Below, in pieces: positions 1 to 6,254 of a stretch of 7,271 bases of DNA. The position numbers and the translations under genes are program-made. The stretch comes from Lachnospiraceae bacterium (lineage in GTDB: Bacteria; Bacillota; Clostridia; Lachnospirales; Lachnospiraceae): positions 1 through 7,271 of the forward strand of contig JAJPYH010000126.1 of NCBI GenBank assembly GCA_021205045.1, written 5' to 3'. A model generated the notes under the pieces. It saw only the letters and a list, made by a program, of their open reading frames with translations, did not search any database and was not told where the DNA came from. Every line of letters starts with the position of its first letter. Position 1 is the stretch's first letter.

Positions 1-97
1 GTCGGGGCTAATGTTAAAGATTTTTCGGGACATTTTCAAAAATGCTTGACATAGATTTTTTCGGTTTTTCAACTAATCACTCTTTTACTGATTAACG
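1..97. other. AT-rich non-coding left flank
   Basis: No gene is recognised here. The stretch carries a near-exact direct repeat, AGATTTTTCGG (18-28) and AGATTTTTTCGG (53-64). Between them is a small palindrome, CATTTT-CA-AAAATG (31-44). A TTGACA at 46-51 resembles a plus-strand -35 box but has no convincing -10 box or downstream plus-strand gene. Confidence 0.4.
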
Positions 98-135
98 TGA
101 CCCGCAGATTTCCTTTTCCCGGAGTCTGCGGGTCA
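98..135 (-). terminator. Hairpin downstream of the GH2 gene, possible terminator
   Basis: TGACCCGCAGA (98-108) and TCTGCGGGTCA (125-135) form a perfect 11-bp inverted repeat around a 16-nt loop, starting 10 bases past the GH2 stop codon. The position fits transcription termination for the minus-strand gene. On that strand, however, the hairpin is followed by CGTTAATCAG and not by a run of T. It may therefore be a weak or factor-assisted terminator, or a 3' end-protecting hairpin. A second small inverted repeat (TAATCA/TGATTA, 74-94) follows directly. Confidence 0.55.
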
Positions 136-145
136 GTTCTTTCTG

Positions 146-2116
146 TCATGACAGCTTACAAAGCTTCCGATCATAGGTCATGATGCCGTTGACCTCCTCC
201 TCCACATCGCTGACCTGCGTATAGACAGCGGCGGACAGGCCCTGAAGCACCAGAGCATCAATTTCTGCTCCCAGATCTGCAATTGCTTTCCTGTAATCCT
301 CTATAGTGTCATATTTCCGGTAGCCGTAAATCCGGTCTGTGAAGCTGTGGCCATCCACATGATGGGCAAAGCCTCCGTACTCCGAGAGCACCCACGCCCG
401 GCCCCGTTTATCCCTCCTGGCCTCCAGCGGGTGAAAATAATTATGCTCGCTCAGAAAATCTCCTGTGCCCCGGTCAAACCAGCCGCTGGCGGAGACAATC
501 AGCCGGGAAGGATCTTTCCTGCGGATAAAAGCAGTAGCCTTCCCTGAATCAAACTGACCCCATCCCTCGTTAAAGGCAACCCAGACCGCGAGAGACGTCA
601 CCGGGCGCAGCGCTTCAACCGTCTCAGCTGTCTCCCGGTACCACTCCTTTCGCCCGTCCTTATTTTTTCTGTGAAAAAGTCCGTAAAGCGAGTCCGGAAT
701 CATTGTGCCGATCTTTGGAAAGCCGGTAGGCAGATAGCTGACCAGAAGCATATTCATCGGCTCGCCGCCGCTGACCATATCCTGCCAGACAATCATGCCC
801 TCCCGATCACAGTGATAATACCAGCGCTGACACTCCACCTTGATGTGCTTGCGCATCAGGCGATAACCGCATTGCTTCATGGTGCGTATGTCATGGAGCA
901 GAGCCTGATCAGAGGGAGCAGTGTAAAGGCCGTCGGGCCAGTACCCCTGATCCAGCACGCCATTCAGAAAATAAGGGTGATGATTCAGGCAAAAACGGGG
1001 AACATCCTTCGAATCCTTCTCAATCGTGAAACAGCGCATACCAAAGACACTGAGAATCTCGTCATATTTTTGTATCACTGTCTCTGTATGCACAACGCCC
1101 CCGTTCTGTCTGCCGATAAAACCGGATGCTTTATCCCGTTCTCCTCTTTCCTCCAGCGCCAGCTTATATTCATATAAATAAGGGGTCTCCGGTGTCCATG
1201 GATGCATTTTCTGCACATGATAAATCAGTACAGCGCTGCTTTTTCCGCCGGGCCAGGAATAAACCGTAGTCTTGTCCTCACAGGTCAGCCGGATTTTGAT
1301 ATCTTTTGCCGGATCTTTTTTGACTCGAGTGTCATTTAAGGCGACAGAAATTTTCACCTGCTGTCTGTCAAAATCCGGCTCCGCGCTCACGGACCGAATA
1401 TAAAGCGCGGGAACCCACTCCAGCCAGACACTCTGCCAGATTCCGCTCTGCGCCGTGTAAAACATACCGCCGCGTTTCAGCGTCTGCTTGCCGCGATTAT
1501 GATATGAGGTATCTGTAGCGTCCAGCACTGCCAGAGAAATGTGATTGTTCCCCGGCTGCCCCGAAAGCAGACAGTCCGTGAGGTCAACCGTAAACGGTGT
1601 GTAGCCGCCGCTGTGGGTCAGACCACCTTCATACCACTTACCCTCCCGCTCCAGGCTCCGGACTCTGACACCGTTCACATATACGCAGCACGCAAAATCC
1701 ACCGCGCCAAAATGCAGCAGCAGTCTGCCATTTTCAGGCCGCTCCTCAAGGAAATCCTCCGGCAAAGTCCTGTGATACCACAGCGTTTGCGTTGGCAGCA
1801 GTTGTCGCCCCACCTCAGAAAGCACACTCTCCGGAGAAAATGGCACCAGAATCTGTCCCTGCCAGTCATGTTCTCCGGCATCCGCCTCCGGCAGACAGAT
1901 ACCGTCCTCAATGGCATAATCCCAATAGCCGTTCAGGCTGCGATAGCTTGTCCTCTGCATGTAAGGCCTGGGATATTCCGTCAGCACCCCCTGCGCCTTT
2001 TGTTCATGCGACATCCGCGTCAGTTCTTCTCCCCATTCAGTGAACAGCTGATACGTCTGATCCTCCGCATGATGCCTGCTAATGCTTCTTTTCATGTCTG
2101 AGAGTCTGTTTTCCAT
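146..2116 (-). CDS. Glycoside hydrolase family 2 enzyme (beta-galactosidase/beta-glucuronidase-like)
   Basis: A 656-residue protein with the GH2 layout: an N-terminal sugar-binding jelly-roll domain (roughly residues 50-235, with NGYWDY and YVNGV), an immunoglobulin-like middle domain ending near the PWTPETPYLYEY motif, and a C-terminal TIM barrel. The acid/base glutamate is E517 in FNEGWGQ, and the nucleophile is probably E579 in WVLSEYGGFA. Enzymes of this family release non-reducing terminal beta-linked sugars; the exact sugar cannot be read from sequence. It is shorter than LacZ (about 1,000 residues) and nearer the size of beta-glucuronidases. There is no signal peptide, so it probably acts in the cytoplasm on imported oligosaccharides or glycosides. 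The ATG at 2116 is preceded by AGGAAAGG about 7 nt upstream. The next ATG (residue 8) has no such site. The gene is separate from the dehydrogenase pair (173-nt gap) and stops with TGA. No sugar transporter or regulator is visible beside it. Confidence 0.93.
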   Translation of the reverse strand: MENRLSDMKRSISRHHAEDQTYQLFTEWGEELTRMSHEQKAQGVLTEYPRPYMQRTSYRSLNGYWDYAIEDGICLPEADAGEHDWQGQILVPFSPESVLSEVGRQLLPTQTLWYHRTLPEDFLEERPENGRLLLHFGAVDFACCVYVNGVRVRSLEREGKWYEGGLTHSGGYTPFTVDLTDCLLSGQPGNNHISLAVLDATDTSYHNRGKQTLKRGGMFYTAQSGIWQSVWLEWVPALYIRSVSAEPDFDRQQVKISVALNDTRVKKDPAKDIKIRLTCEDKTTVYSWPGGKSSAVLIYHVQKMHPWTPETPYLYEYKLALEERGERDKASGFIGRQNGGVVHTETVIQKYDEILSVFGMRCFTIEKDSKDVPRFCLNHHPYFLNGVLDQGYWPDGLYTAPSDQALLHDIRTMKQCGYRLMRKHIKVECQRWYYHCDREGMIVWQDMVSGGEPMNMLLVSYLPTGFPKIGTMIPDSLYGLFHRKNKDGRKEWYRETAETVEALRPVTSLAVWVAFNEGWGQFDSGKATAFIRRKDPSRLIVSASGWFDRGTGDFLSEHNYFHPLEARRDKRGRAWVLSEYGGFAHHVDGHSFTDRIYGYRKYDTIEDYRKAIADLGAEIDALVLQGLSAAVYTQVSDVEEEVNGIMTYDRKLCKLS

Positions 2117-2142
2117 GATATCGCCTTTCCTGTTTTCTCCTG

Positions 2143-2173
2143 TATGGTCAATATTGACGAAAATGTCACCATA
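2143..2173 (-). promoter_or_regulatory. Nested palindromic operator-like site upstream of the GH2 gene
   Basis: The perfect 12-bp palindrome GTCAATATTGAC (2147-2158) lies inside a larger symmetry: TATGGT (2143-2148) and ACCATA (2168-2173) are inverted copies, and TTGAC/GTCAC arms flank GAAAAT (2154-2169). The centre is about 40 bases upstream of the GH2 ATG, where a repressor of the LacI or GntR type commonly binds. The function is inferred from position and symmetry only. No clean -35/-10 pair could be placed next to it. Confidence 0.4.
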
Positions 2174-2197
2174 GATAAAAGTCAGCTGCTCCGCTCT

Positions 2198-2257
2198 TCA
2201 AGCTTCCGATTTACCGAAAATATACCCGCTCATCCAGGCTTCACCGGTTTCGTTCAT
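2198..2257 (-). CDS. Possible 19-codon small ORF between the aldehyde dehydrogenase and GH2 genes
   Basis: ATG at 2257 opens a 19-residue frame, MNETGEAWMSGYIFGKSEA, ending in TGA. A GAGG lies 9 nt upstream of the ATG and a second AGGAG lies only 1 nt upstream, so the translation signal is ambiguous. It could be a leader peptide ahead of the GH2 gene, a decayed N-terminus of a lost gene, or chance. I do not recognise the peptide, and no transcription attenuator follows it. Confidence 0.2.
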   Translation of the reverse strand: MNETGEAWMSGYIFGKSEA

Positions 2258-2289
2258 ACTCCTGGTCCTCACTGATATTTCCCGGCCAG

Positions 2290-3669
2290 TTATCTCAGAA
2301 ACAGCCTTGTCAGAAACATATTTACCTTATTATAAGGCTGATATCTGGCAGGCATATCGATCCAGGTATATTTCTGCAGGATACTTTTTTCATGGCTGAA
2401 GGTCTCAAAGCTCTTCCTGCCATGATAAGAACCCATGCCGCTTGCGCCCACGCCGCCAAAGCCCATTTCCGAGGTTGCCAGATGCAGCACCGTGTCATTA
2501 ATACAGCCGCCGCCAAAGGAAACATATTTGACAAAGCGCTTCGCCACAGACTTTTTACCGGTAAAAATATAGAGAGCCAGCGGTTTCTCCCGCTCTTTCA
2601 CAAAACGCTCCGCTTCCCTGATATCACGATAAGTCAGAATCGGCAGAATGGGACCAAAGATTTCCTCCTGCATGACTGCGTCGTCCGGCGATACATCCAC
2701 CATCACCGTGGGAGCGATGCGCAGCGCATCCTGGTCGGAATTGCCGCCGCAGACTACCTTTTCAGAGCTTGCAGCGATCAGGCCGCTCAGCCGGTCAAAA
2801 TGCTTCTGATTGATGATCTTGCCATAATCCGGATTCAGAAGCGGATCCGTGCCAAACTGTCTGCGAATCTCCAGCCTGACAAGAGCCACAAATTCTTCCT
2901 TCACTTTTTCATCCACCAGCGCATAGTCCGGCGCCACGCAGGTTTGTCCGCAGTTCAGATATTTGCCAAAGACCAGACGCCTGGCGGCCAGCTTTAAATT
3001 GGCGGAGCTGTCGATAATGCAGGGGCTCTTTCCGCCAAGCTCCAACGTCACCGGCGTCAGGTGGGCTGAAGCCTTCTCCATGACCAGCTTTCCCACTGTC
3101 ACACCGCCGGTAAAGAATATATAATCAAATTTCTGATTCAAAAGCTCCGTGTTCTCGGCGCGGCCGCCTTCCACCACAGCCACATATTTTTCCGGATAGA
3201 TTTCCGAGATGATTTTTTTAATGACGGCGGAGGTTGCCGGGGAATAGGCGGAGGGTTTGAGCACACAGCAGTTGCCCGCCGCGATGGCGCCCACCATGGG
3301 TTCCAGGCAGAGCATGAAGGGATAATTCCATGGAGACATGATCAGCACACAGCCATAGGGCTCCTGAACAGTAAAGCTCTTCCCGTGAAAATTGGCAAGA
3401 CCGGTGGGTTTCGTCCTGTTTTTGCTCCACTTTCTGACATGACTGATCTGATATGACAGTTCGCTCAGCGTCATGCCCGTCTCGCACATATAGGTCTCCG
3501 CTGCGGATTTCCCAAGGTCTTCCTTCAGCGCCCGGTTAATGTCGCCTTCATGGTTTACAATCGCCCGCTTTAATCTTTTCAACGCGGCGATTCGGAAATT
3601 GACGTCCAGGGTTTTGCCTGTGTCATAAAATTTCTTCTGTTTTTCAACAACTTTTTGAATATCCATCAT
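2290..3669 (-). CDS. NAD(P)-dependent aldehyde dehydrogenase (class 3-like)
   Basis: A 459-residue member of the aldehyde dehydrogenase superfamily, of the length typical of class 3 and coniferyl-aldehyde-like bacterial enzymes. It should oxidise an aldehyde to the acid with NAD(P)+; the substrate cannot be read from sequence. The catalytic nucleophile is Cys244 in GQTCVAPDY and the general base is Glu210 in VTLELGGKSP. FTGGVTVGK is the coenzyme-binding loop, EEIFGPILP is the conserved motif after the active site, and the PWNYPF motif lies in the N-terminal third. The start at 3669 has AGGAGG 8 nt upstream, inside the end of the alcohol dehydrogenase gene. The first 26 bases overlap that gene, so the two are very likely co-transcribed and translationally coupled. 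Together they could convert an alcohol to an aldehyde and then an acid, or detoxify an aldehyde formed from sugar breakdown. No signal peptide or membrane segment is apparent. Confidence 0.95.
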   Translation of the reverse strand: MMDIQKVVEKQKKFYDTGKTLDVNFRIAALKRLKRAIVNHEGDINRALKEDLGKSAAETYMCETGMTLSELSYQISHVRKWSKNRTKPTGLANFHGKSFTVQEPYGCVLIMSPWNYPFMLCLEPMVGAIAAGNCCVLKPSAYSPATSAVIKKIISEIYPEKYVAVVEGGRAENTELLNQKFDYIFFTGGVTVGKLVMEKASAHLTPVTLELGGKSPCIIDSSANLKLAARRLVFGKYLNCGQTCVAPDYALVDEKVKEEFVALVRLEIRRQFGTDPLLNPDYGKIINQKHFDRLSGLIAASSEKVVCGGNSDQDALRIAPTVMVDVSPDDAVMQEEIFGPILPILTYRDIREAERFVKEREKPLALYIFTGKKSVAKRFVKYVSFGGGCINDTVLHLATSEMGFGGVGASGMGSYHGRKSFETFSHEKSILQKYTWIDMPARYQPYNKVNMFLTRLFLR

Positions 3670-4846
3670 GAAATAATCCTCCTGCCAGATTCCCGACGAT
3701 ATAGTACATTTTCTCTAATTCTTTTGCGCTCATTTCTTTGGGAACCGGATATAGCGGATTGCTCTCCTTGTCCGCGTGCCTGGCCATCATGGGAATATCC
3801 TCCCTGCGAATTCCTTCAATATGCCGCGGGATATTCATGGAATCATTCATTTCACGCACCCAGTCAATGAATTTCTGCGACGCCAGAATATCGGAGTCCT
3901 CCTTTTGGGCAATCCCGCACTTCCTGGCCAGTCTTCCCAGGCGACTCGCACAGCTCTCCCCATACTCTTCCAGAAAATACGGCAGAATCACCGCATTGGC
4001 CAGTCCGTGAGGCACCCCATACTGGCCTCCCAGAGAATGGGCCACACCGTGAACATAGCCCACATAGGACTGAGTAAAGGCAATTCCCGCGCAGTATGCC
4101 GCCCGCAACATGTTGGTCCTGGCTTCAATATCCTGTCCATTATCATAAGCCCGCTTCAGATATTTTCTGATCAGCTGCACCGCCTCCACCGCCATGGCCC
4201 GGGTGTGACGGGTGGTGCTTCTGCCGATATAGGCCTCCACAGCATGAGTCAGAGCATCCATGCCCGTGGTGGCAGTGATATTCTGTGGCAGCCCCAGAGT
4301 CACATGATAGTCCAGCACCGCGTATCTGGGAATCAGCACGAAATCATTAATGGGATATTTGTACTGCGTCTTCTGATCCACAATGACTGCTGCCAGAGTA
4401 GTCTCGCTTCCAGTCCCGGCTGTAGTAGGTACGGCAAAAAGAGGCGGCAGCTTTTTTCTCACCTTTAAAAGCCCCTTCATCTGATTGACAGACTGATGCG
4501 GTTTCGCGATCCTGGCTCCCGTTGTCTTGGCGCAGTCCATGGAAGAGCCTCCGCCAAAGCCTATGATTGCCTGACACCCCTGATCCAGATAGAGCTGCCT
4601 TGCTTCCTCCACATTCTCAATGGTAGGATTGGGCACCGTGCCGTCATAAACCACATATTCAATTCCTTTGTCCTTCAGTGCAGCCTGCAGGCCGTTCAGC
4701 AGCCCCAGAGAACTGATGCCTTTGTCTGTGACGATCAGCACTTTCATGAGTTTCTGCTCAGCGAGAACATCGGCGATCTGCGGCATTCCCTTCAGAATCT
4801 CCGGTTCTCTGTATGGCAGGAACGGCAGGGCCGCCCGAAACCCCAT
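3644..4846 (-). CDS. Iron-containing alcohol dehydrogenase (N-terminus interrupted upstream)
   Basis: A group III iron-dependent alcohol dehydrogenase of 400 residues counted from this ATG. The N-terminal nucleotide-binding half carries GFGGGSSMDCAK (residues 96-107) and PTTAGTGSE (140-148). The helical C-terminal half carries the metal ligands Asp197 and His201 (GMDALTHAVEAY), His266 and His280 (GVPHGLANAV). It should interconvert an alcohol and an aldehyde with NAD(P)(H). The coordinates give the open frame, but the natural start is probably at 4885. There, ATG with a good ribosome binding site opens the same frame, and an amber TAG at 4847-4849 closes it after 12 codons, immediately before this ATG. 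The ATG at 4846 has no Shine-Dalgarno sequence of its own. The LPFLPYREPEIL segment after it is typical of the family's N-terminal region, which suggests that little functional sequence is lost if translation restarts here. Its 3' end overlaps the aldehyde dehydrogenase gene by 26 bases. Confidence 0.9.
   Translation of the reverse strand: MGFRAALPFLPYREPEILKGMPQIADVLAEQKLMKVLIVTDKGISSLGLLNGLQAALKDKGIEYVVYDGTVPNPTIENVEEARQLYLDQGCQAIIGFGGGSSMDCAKTTGARIAKPHQSVNQMKGLLKVRKKLPPLFAVPTTAGTGSETTLAAVIVDQKTQYKYPINDFVLIPRYAVLDYHVTLGLPQNITATTGMDALTHAVEAYIGRSTTRHTRAMAVEAVQLIRKYLKRAYDNGQDIEARTNMLRAAYCAGIAFTQSYVGYVHGVAHSLGGQYGVPHGLANAVILPYFLEEYGESCASRLGRLARKCGIAQKEDSDILASQKFIDWVREMNDSMNIPRHIEGIRREDIPMMARHADKESNPLYPVPKEMSAKELEKMYYIVGNLAGGLFHDGYSKSC
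3678..3683 (-). promoter_or_regulatory. Ribosome binding site of the aldehyde dehydrogenase gene
   Basis: A perfect AGGAGG lies inside the last codons of the upstream alcohol dehydrogenase gene, 8 nt before the ATG at 3669. It decides the start among two consecutive ATG codons (3669 and 3666). Confidence 0.8.
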
Positions 4847-4885
4847 CTAATAGATTCTGCAATATATTTTCCTTAATATATTCAT
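4847..4885 (-). other. 5' extension of the alcohol dehydrogenase frame closed by an in-frame amber codon
   Basis: From ATG at 4885 the frame reads MNILRKIYCRIY and then TAG, directly followed by ATG-GGG-TTT of the dehydrogenase. The leader is in the same frame as the enzyme and resembles the KIYCRxYQ-type N-terminus I recall for clostridial relatives. The simplest reading is a single C-to-T change of CAG (Gln) to TAG. The TAGATG junction could allow termination and reinitiation. It could also be readthrough by a suppressor tRNA or an assembly error. Confidence 0.7.
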
Positions 4886-4894
4886 GGCTCTGTT

Positions 4895-4900
4895 TCTCCT
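4895..4900 (-). promoter_or_regulatory. Ribosome binding site for the start at 4885
   Basis: AGGAGA lies 9 nt before the ATG at 4885. No comparable site precedes the ATG at 4846, so this site marks 4885 as the ancestral translation start of the alcohol dehydrogenase. Confidence 0.75.
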
Positions 4901-4923
4901 GTATTAATTTCTTCAATATGCTT

Positions 4924-4952
4924 ATTTTACGAAAAAAACTGTCTTTTATCAA
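4924..4952 (-). promoter_or_regulatory. Sigma-A-type promoter of the alcohol/aldehyde dehydrogenase operon
   Basis: The -35 box TTGATA (4947-4952) and the -10 box TAAAAT (4924-4929) are separated by exactly 17 nt; each matches the consensus at five of six positions. The spacer contains a T-tract. The expected transcript start near 4917 leaves a leader of roughly 30 nt before the ATG at 4885, with the ribosome binding site correctly placed. This supports 4885 as the real start and makes the two dehydrogenase genes a unit separate from the sirtuin cluster. Confidence 0.7.
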
Positions 4953-5168
4953 CCACATATTTTCAGCGAACCCAACTTCCTTTACATACAGGCCTTCCTT
5001 TTTGCGGCAGGCCTCATGAATCCAATCATCCGAAGGCCCTTCTCCGATCTGGGACGGGGACTCCGGATGATTCATTCTCATATTTTGCCAAACTGCAAAT
5101 GCGTTTACACTGGCATACCAGCAACGGCTCAACTGCCAAAATTGTGGTTTGGGGAACTGAAGAGCCAG
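4953..5168 (-). other. Intergenic stretch with an unassigned open frame
   Basis: This lies between the YkgJ-type gene and the dehydrogenase promoter. The frame of the YkgJ-type gene stays open after its TGA through the whole stretch, with residues such as WYASVNAFAVWQ and DDWIHEACRKKEGLY. It has no start codon with a ribosome binding site (TTG at 5132 or ATG at 5079) and would run out of frame into the alcohol dehydrogenase. I do not recognise the sequence. It could be a gene remnant or chance. Short stems occur (GGCTC/GAGCC at about 5125-5166; CTGG-TATG-CCAG at about 5110-5122), but no T-run marks a clear terminator. Confidence 0.35.
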
Positions 5169-5468
5169 TCACTCCTTATCCCATAAGCGGAATGTCCGTC
5201 TGTACGCGCAGTCATTTGGCAGGGTGGGGTTAAATAACGCTGTGAACAGATTCACTTTTCCGCAGTGATTACATTTGCGGAAACGGTCTTCATAAATCCT
5301 GCACAGATGCGTTTCTTCATCCAGATTTTCACATGGGTCGTCAAAGTGAATCGACACACGGCCCTTTGCCCAGACAGAACGGGTATAGCAGCATTTCCCA
5401 CAGCGATTGCATAACGAATCCCAGTCCTTTCGCCATTTGAGCCAGGCTTTCAAAATACGAATCCACAT
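5169..5468 (-). CDS. Cysteine-cluster protein of the YkgJ type (putative zinc/iron-chelating)
   Basis: A 99-residue protein with nine cysteines (20, 23, 26, 27, 46, 56, 66, 69, 87). The diagnostic pattern is LCNRCGKCC near the N-terminus, then PC-x9-C-x-IY-x-D-R-F-x-x-C-x2-C and LPNDCAYRR. This is the signature of the YkgJ (CxxCxxCC) family, thought to bind a zinc ion or an iron-sulfur centre; no enzymatic role is established for the family in general. The start at 5468 has AAGGAAG about 10 nt upstream, and the preceding in-frame codon is TAA, so no longer start is possible. It follows the sirtuin gene by 53 nt in the same direction and may share its transcript. It ends with TGA, after which the same frame continues without an obvious gene. 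Confidence 0.82.
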   Translation of the reverse strand: MWIRILKAWLKWRKDWDSLCNRCGKCCYTRSVWAKGRVSIHFDDPCENLDEETHLCRIYEDRFRKCNHCGKVNLFTALFNPTLPNDCAYRRTFRLWDKE

Positions 5469-5521
5469 TTATTTGCCACTTCCTTCAGTACAGAAATCAT
5501 CTTTGTATGAGAAATTTCCTT

Positions 5522-6214
5522 TCAATTCCGCAGTTCCTTTACCTTTTTGAAAACATCATCAGAGCCTTTCCGGATATTCAGGTCCGCGATCTGATCAAAA
5601 CCGGTATGCCCCGGATTAATCTGTACAATCGTTGCATCCCTTTTCCGATAATCCCAGTAAACATCTCCATAGTTGCCTCGTGTCCCGATCACAAGAATCA
5701 GGTCGGCCTGAGAAATCCATTTCCTGGCTTTCCTGACATCTGCGTCCCACACGCTGATATGGCTGTAGAGCGGCCAGGGAAGAATCTCTCCCCCGCAGGA
5801 TTCGCATTTCGGCAGCTCCTCCTGTTTCCAGATTTCATAACCGTCATAATGGCGACCGCATTTGCAACAGCAGTTGACCTGAAGGCTCCCCTGAATCTCT
5901 GCGACATTTCTGGAACCGGCTATCGTGTGCATGCAGTCCACATTTGTTGTGATAATTCCTGTCATTTTTCCTTCCGCTTCCAGATCCGCCAGGGCATAAT
6001 GCGCAAAGCTCGGCTGATAAGAGAACATATTCTCCAGATAAGTTGGCAGGAAAGAGCTGTAGTCATTCCCGGACCGGCGCAAACCACCACGACTGGAAAA
6101 AAACATCTGCCCGTATGTGACACCGCCGCCGGCCACGGAAATACCAGCTCCGGTCGTCGCAACGATGCTGTGGCTGTGATCTATGTAGTCAGCTAACTGT
6201 TGTATCTGATCCAT
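5522..6214 (-). CDS. Sirtuin-like NAD-dependent enzyme, catalytic His replaced by Gln (second of a tandem pair)
   Basis: From the ATG at 6214 this is a 230-residue Sir2-fold protein. The NAD-binding GAGIS is at 22-26, TTNVDCMHTIAG carries Asn91 and Asp93, and the zinc knuckle uses Cys116/Cys119 and Cys137/Cys140. VIGTRGNYGD (the GTS region) and VQINPGHTGFD complete the Rossmann core. At the catalytic position it reads AEIQGS: Gln108 replaces the histidine of the usual HG motif. GIPDFR after GAGIS is replaced by GGGVTYG. Class M sirtuins (SirTM) show these departures and act as protein ADP-ribosyltransferases, so that activity, or an NAD-binding role, is more likely than deacetylation; this is inferred. 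The start at 6214 is chosen because GGAGG lies 7 nt upstream and the N-terminus aligns with the neighbour. Starts at 6241 (AAGGAG, 9 nt) and 6262 are alternatives. No macrodomain or lipoate-ligase partner is visible. Confidence 0.88.
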   Translation of the reverse strand: MDQIQQLADYIDHSHSIVATTGAGISVAGGGVTYGQMFFSSRGGLRRSGNDYSSFLPTYLENMFSYQPSFAHYALADLEAEGKMTGIITTNVDCMHTIAGSRNVAEIQGSLQVNCCCKCGRHYDGYEIWKQEELPKCESCGGEILPWPLYSHISVWDADVRKARKWISQADLILVIGTRGNYGDVYWDYRKRDATIVQINPGHTGFDQIADLNIRKGSDDVFKKVKELRN

Positions 6215-6221
6215 GTCTTTG

Positions 6222-6226
6222 CCTCC
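6222..6226 (-). promoter_or_regulatory. Ribosome binding site favouring the start at 6214
   Basis: GGAGG lies 7 nt before the ATG at 6214. A competing AAGGAG, which overlaps the stop codon of the preceding gene, lies 9 nt before the ATG at 6241. Both starts are therefore plausible. Confidence 0.5.
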
Positions 6227-6254
6227 AATGGAAAATTTCATAGGCATCCGCTCC

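Noticed and set aside
46..77. Plus-strand promoter from TTGACA at 46-51
   Set aside because: There is no acceptable -10 box at 16-18 nt spacing and no plus-strand gene follows.
671..1177. Plus-strand 168-codon open frame inside the GH2 gene
   Set aside because: It lies wholly antisense to a gene with clear catalytic motifs and has no recognisable domain or ribosome binding site. The same applies to the 186-codon plus-strand frame at 1541-2101.
3776..4468. Plus-strand 230-codon open frame
   Set aside because: It is antisense to the iron-dependent alcohol dehydrogenase, whose metal ligands and motifs are intact; it is a codon-bias shadow.
4758..5132. Minus-strand 124-codon frame starting at TTG 5132
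   Set aside because: Its last 30 codons read the alcohol dehydrogenase coding sequence in the wrong frame. It covers a convincing promoter, and its TTG start lacks a ribosome binding site.
5507..6196. Plus-strand 229-codon open frame
   Set aside because: It is the mirror of the second sirtuin gene, with no family features of its own.
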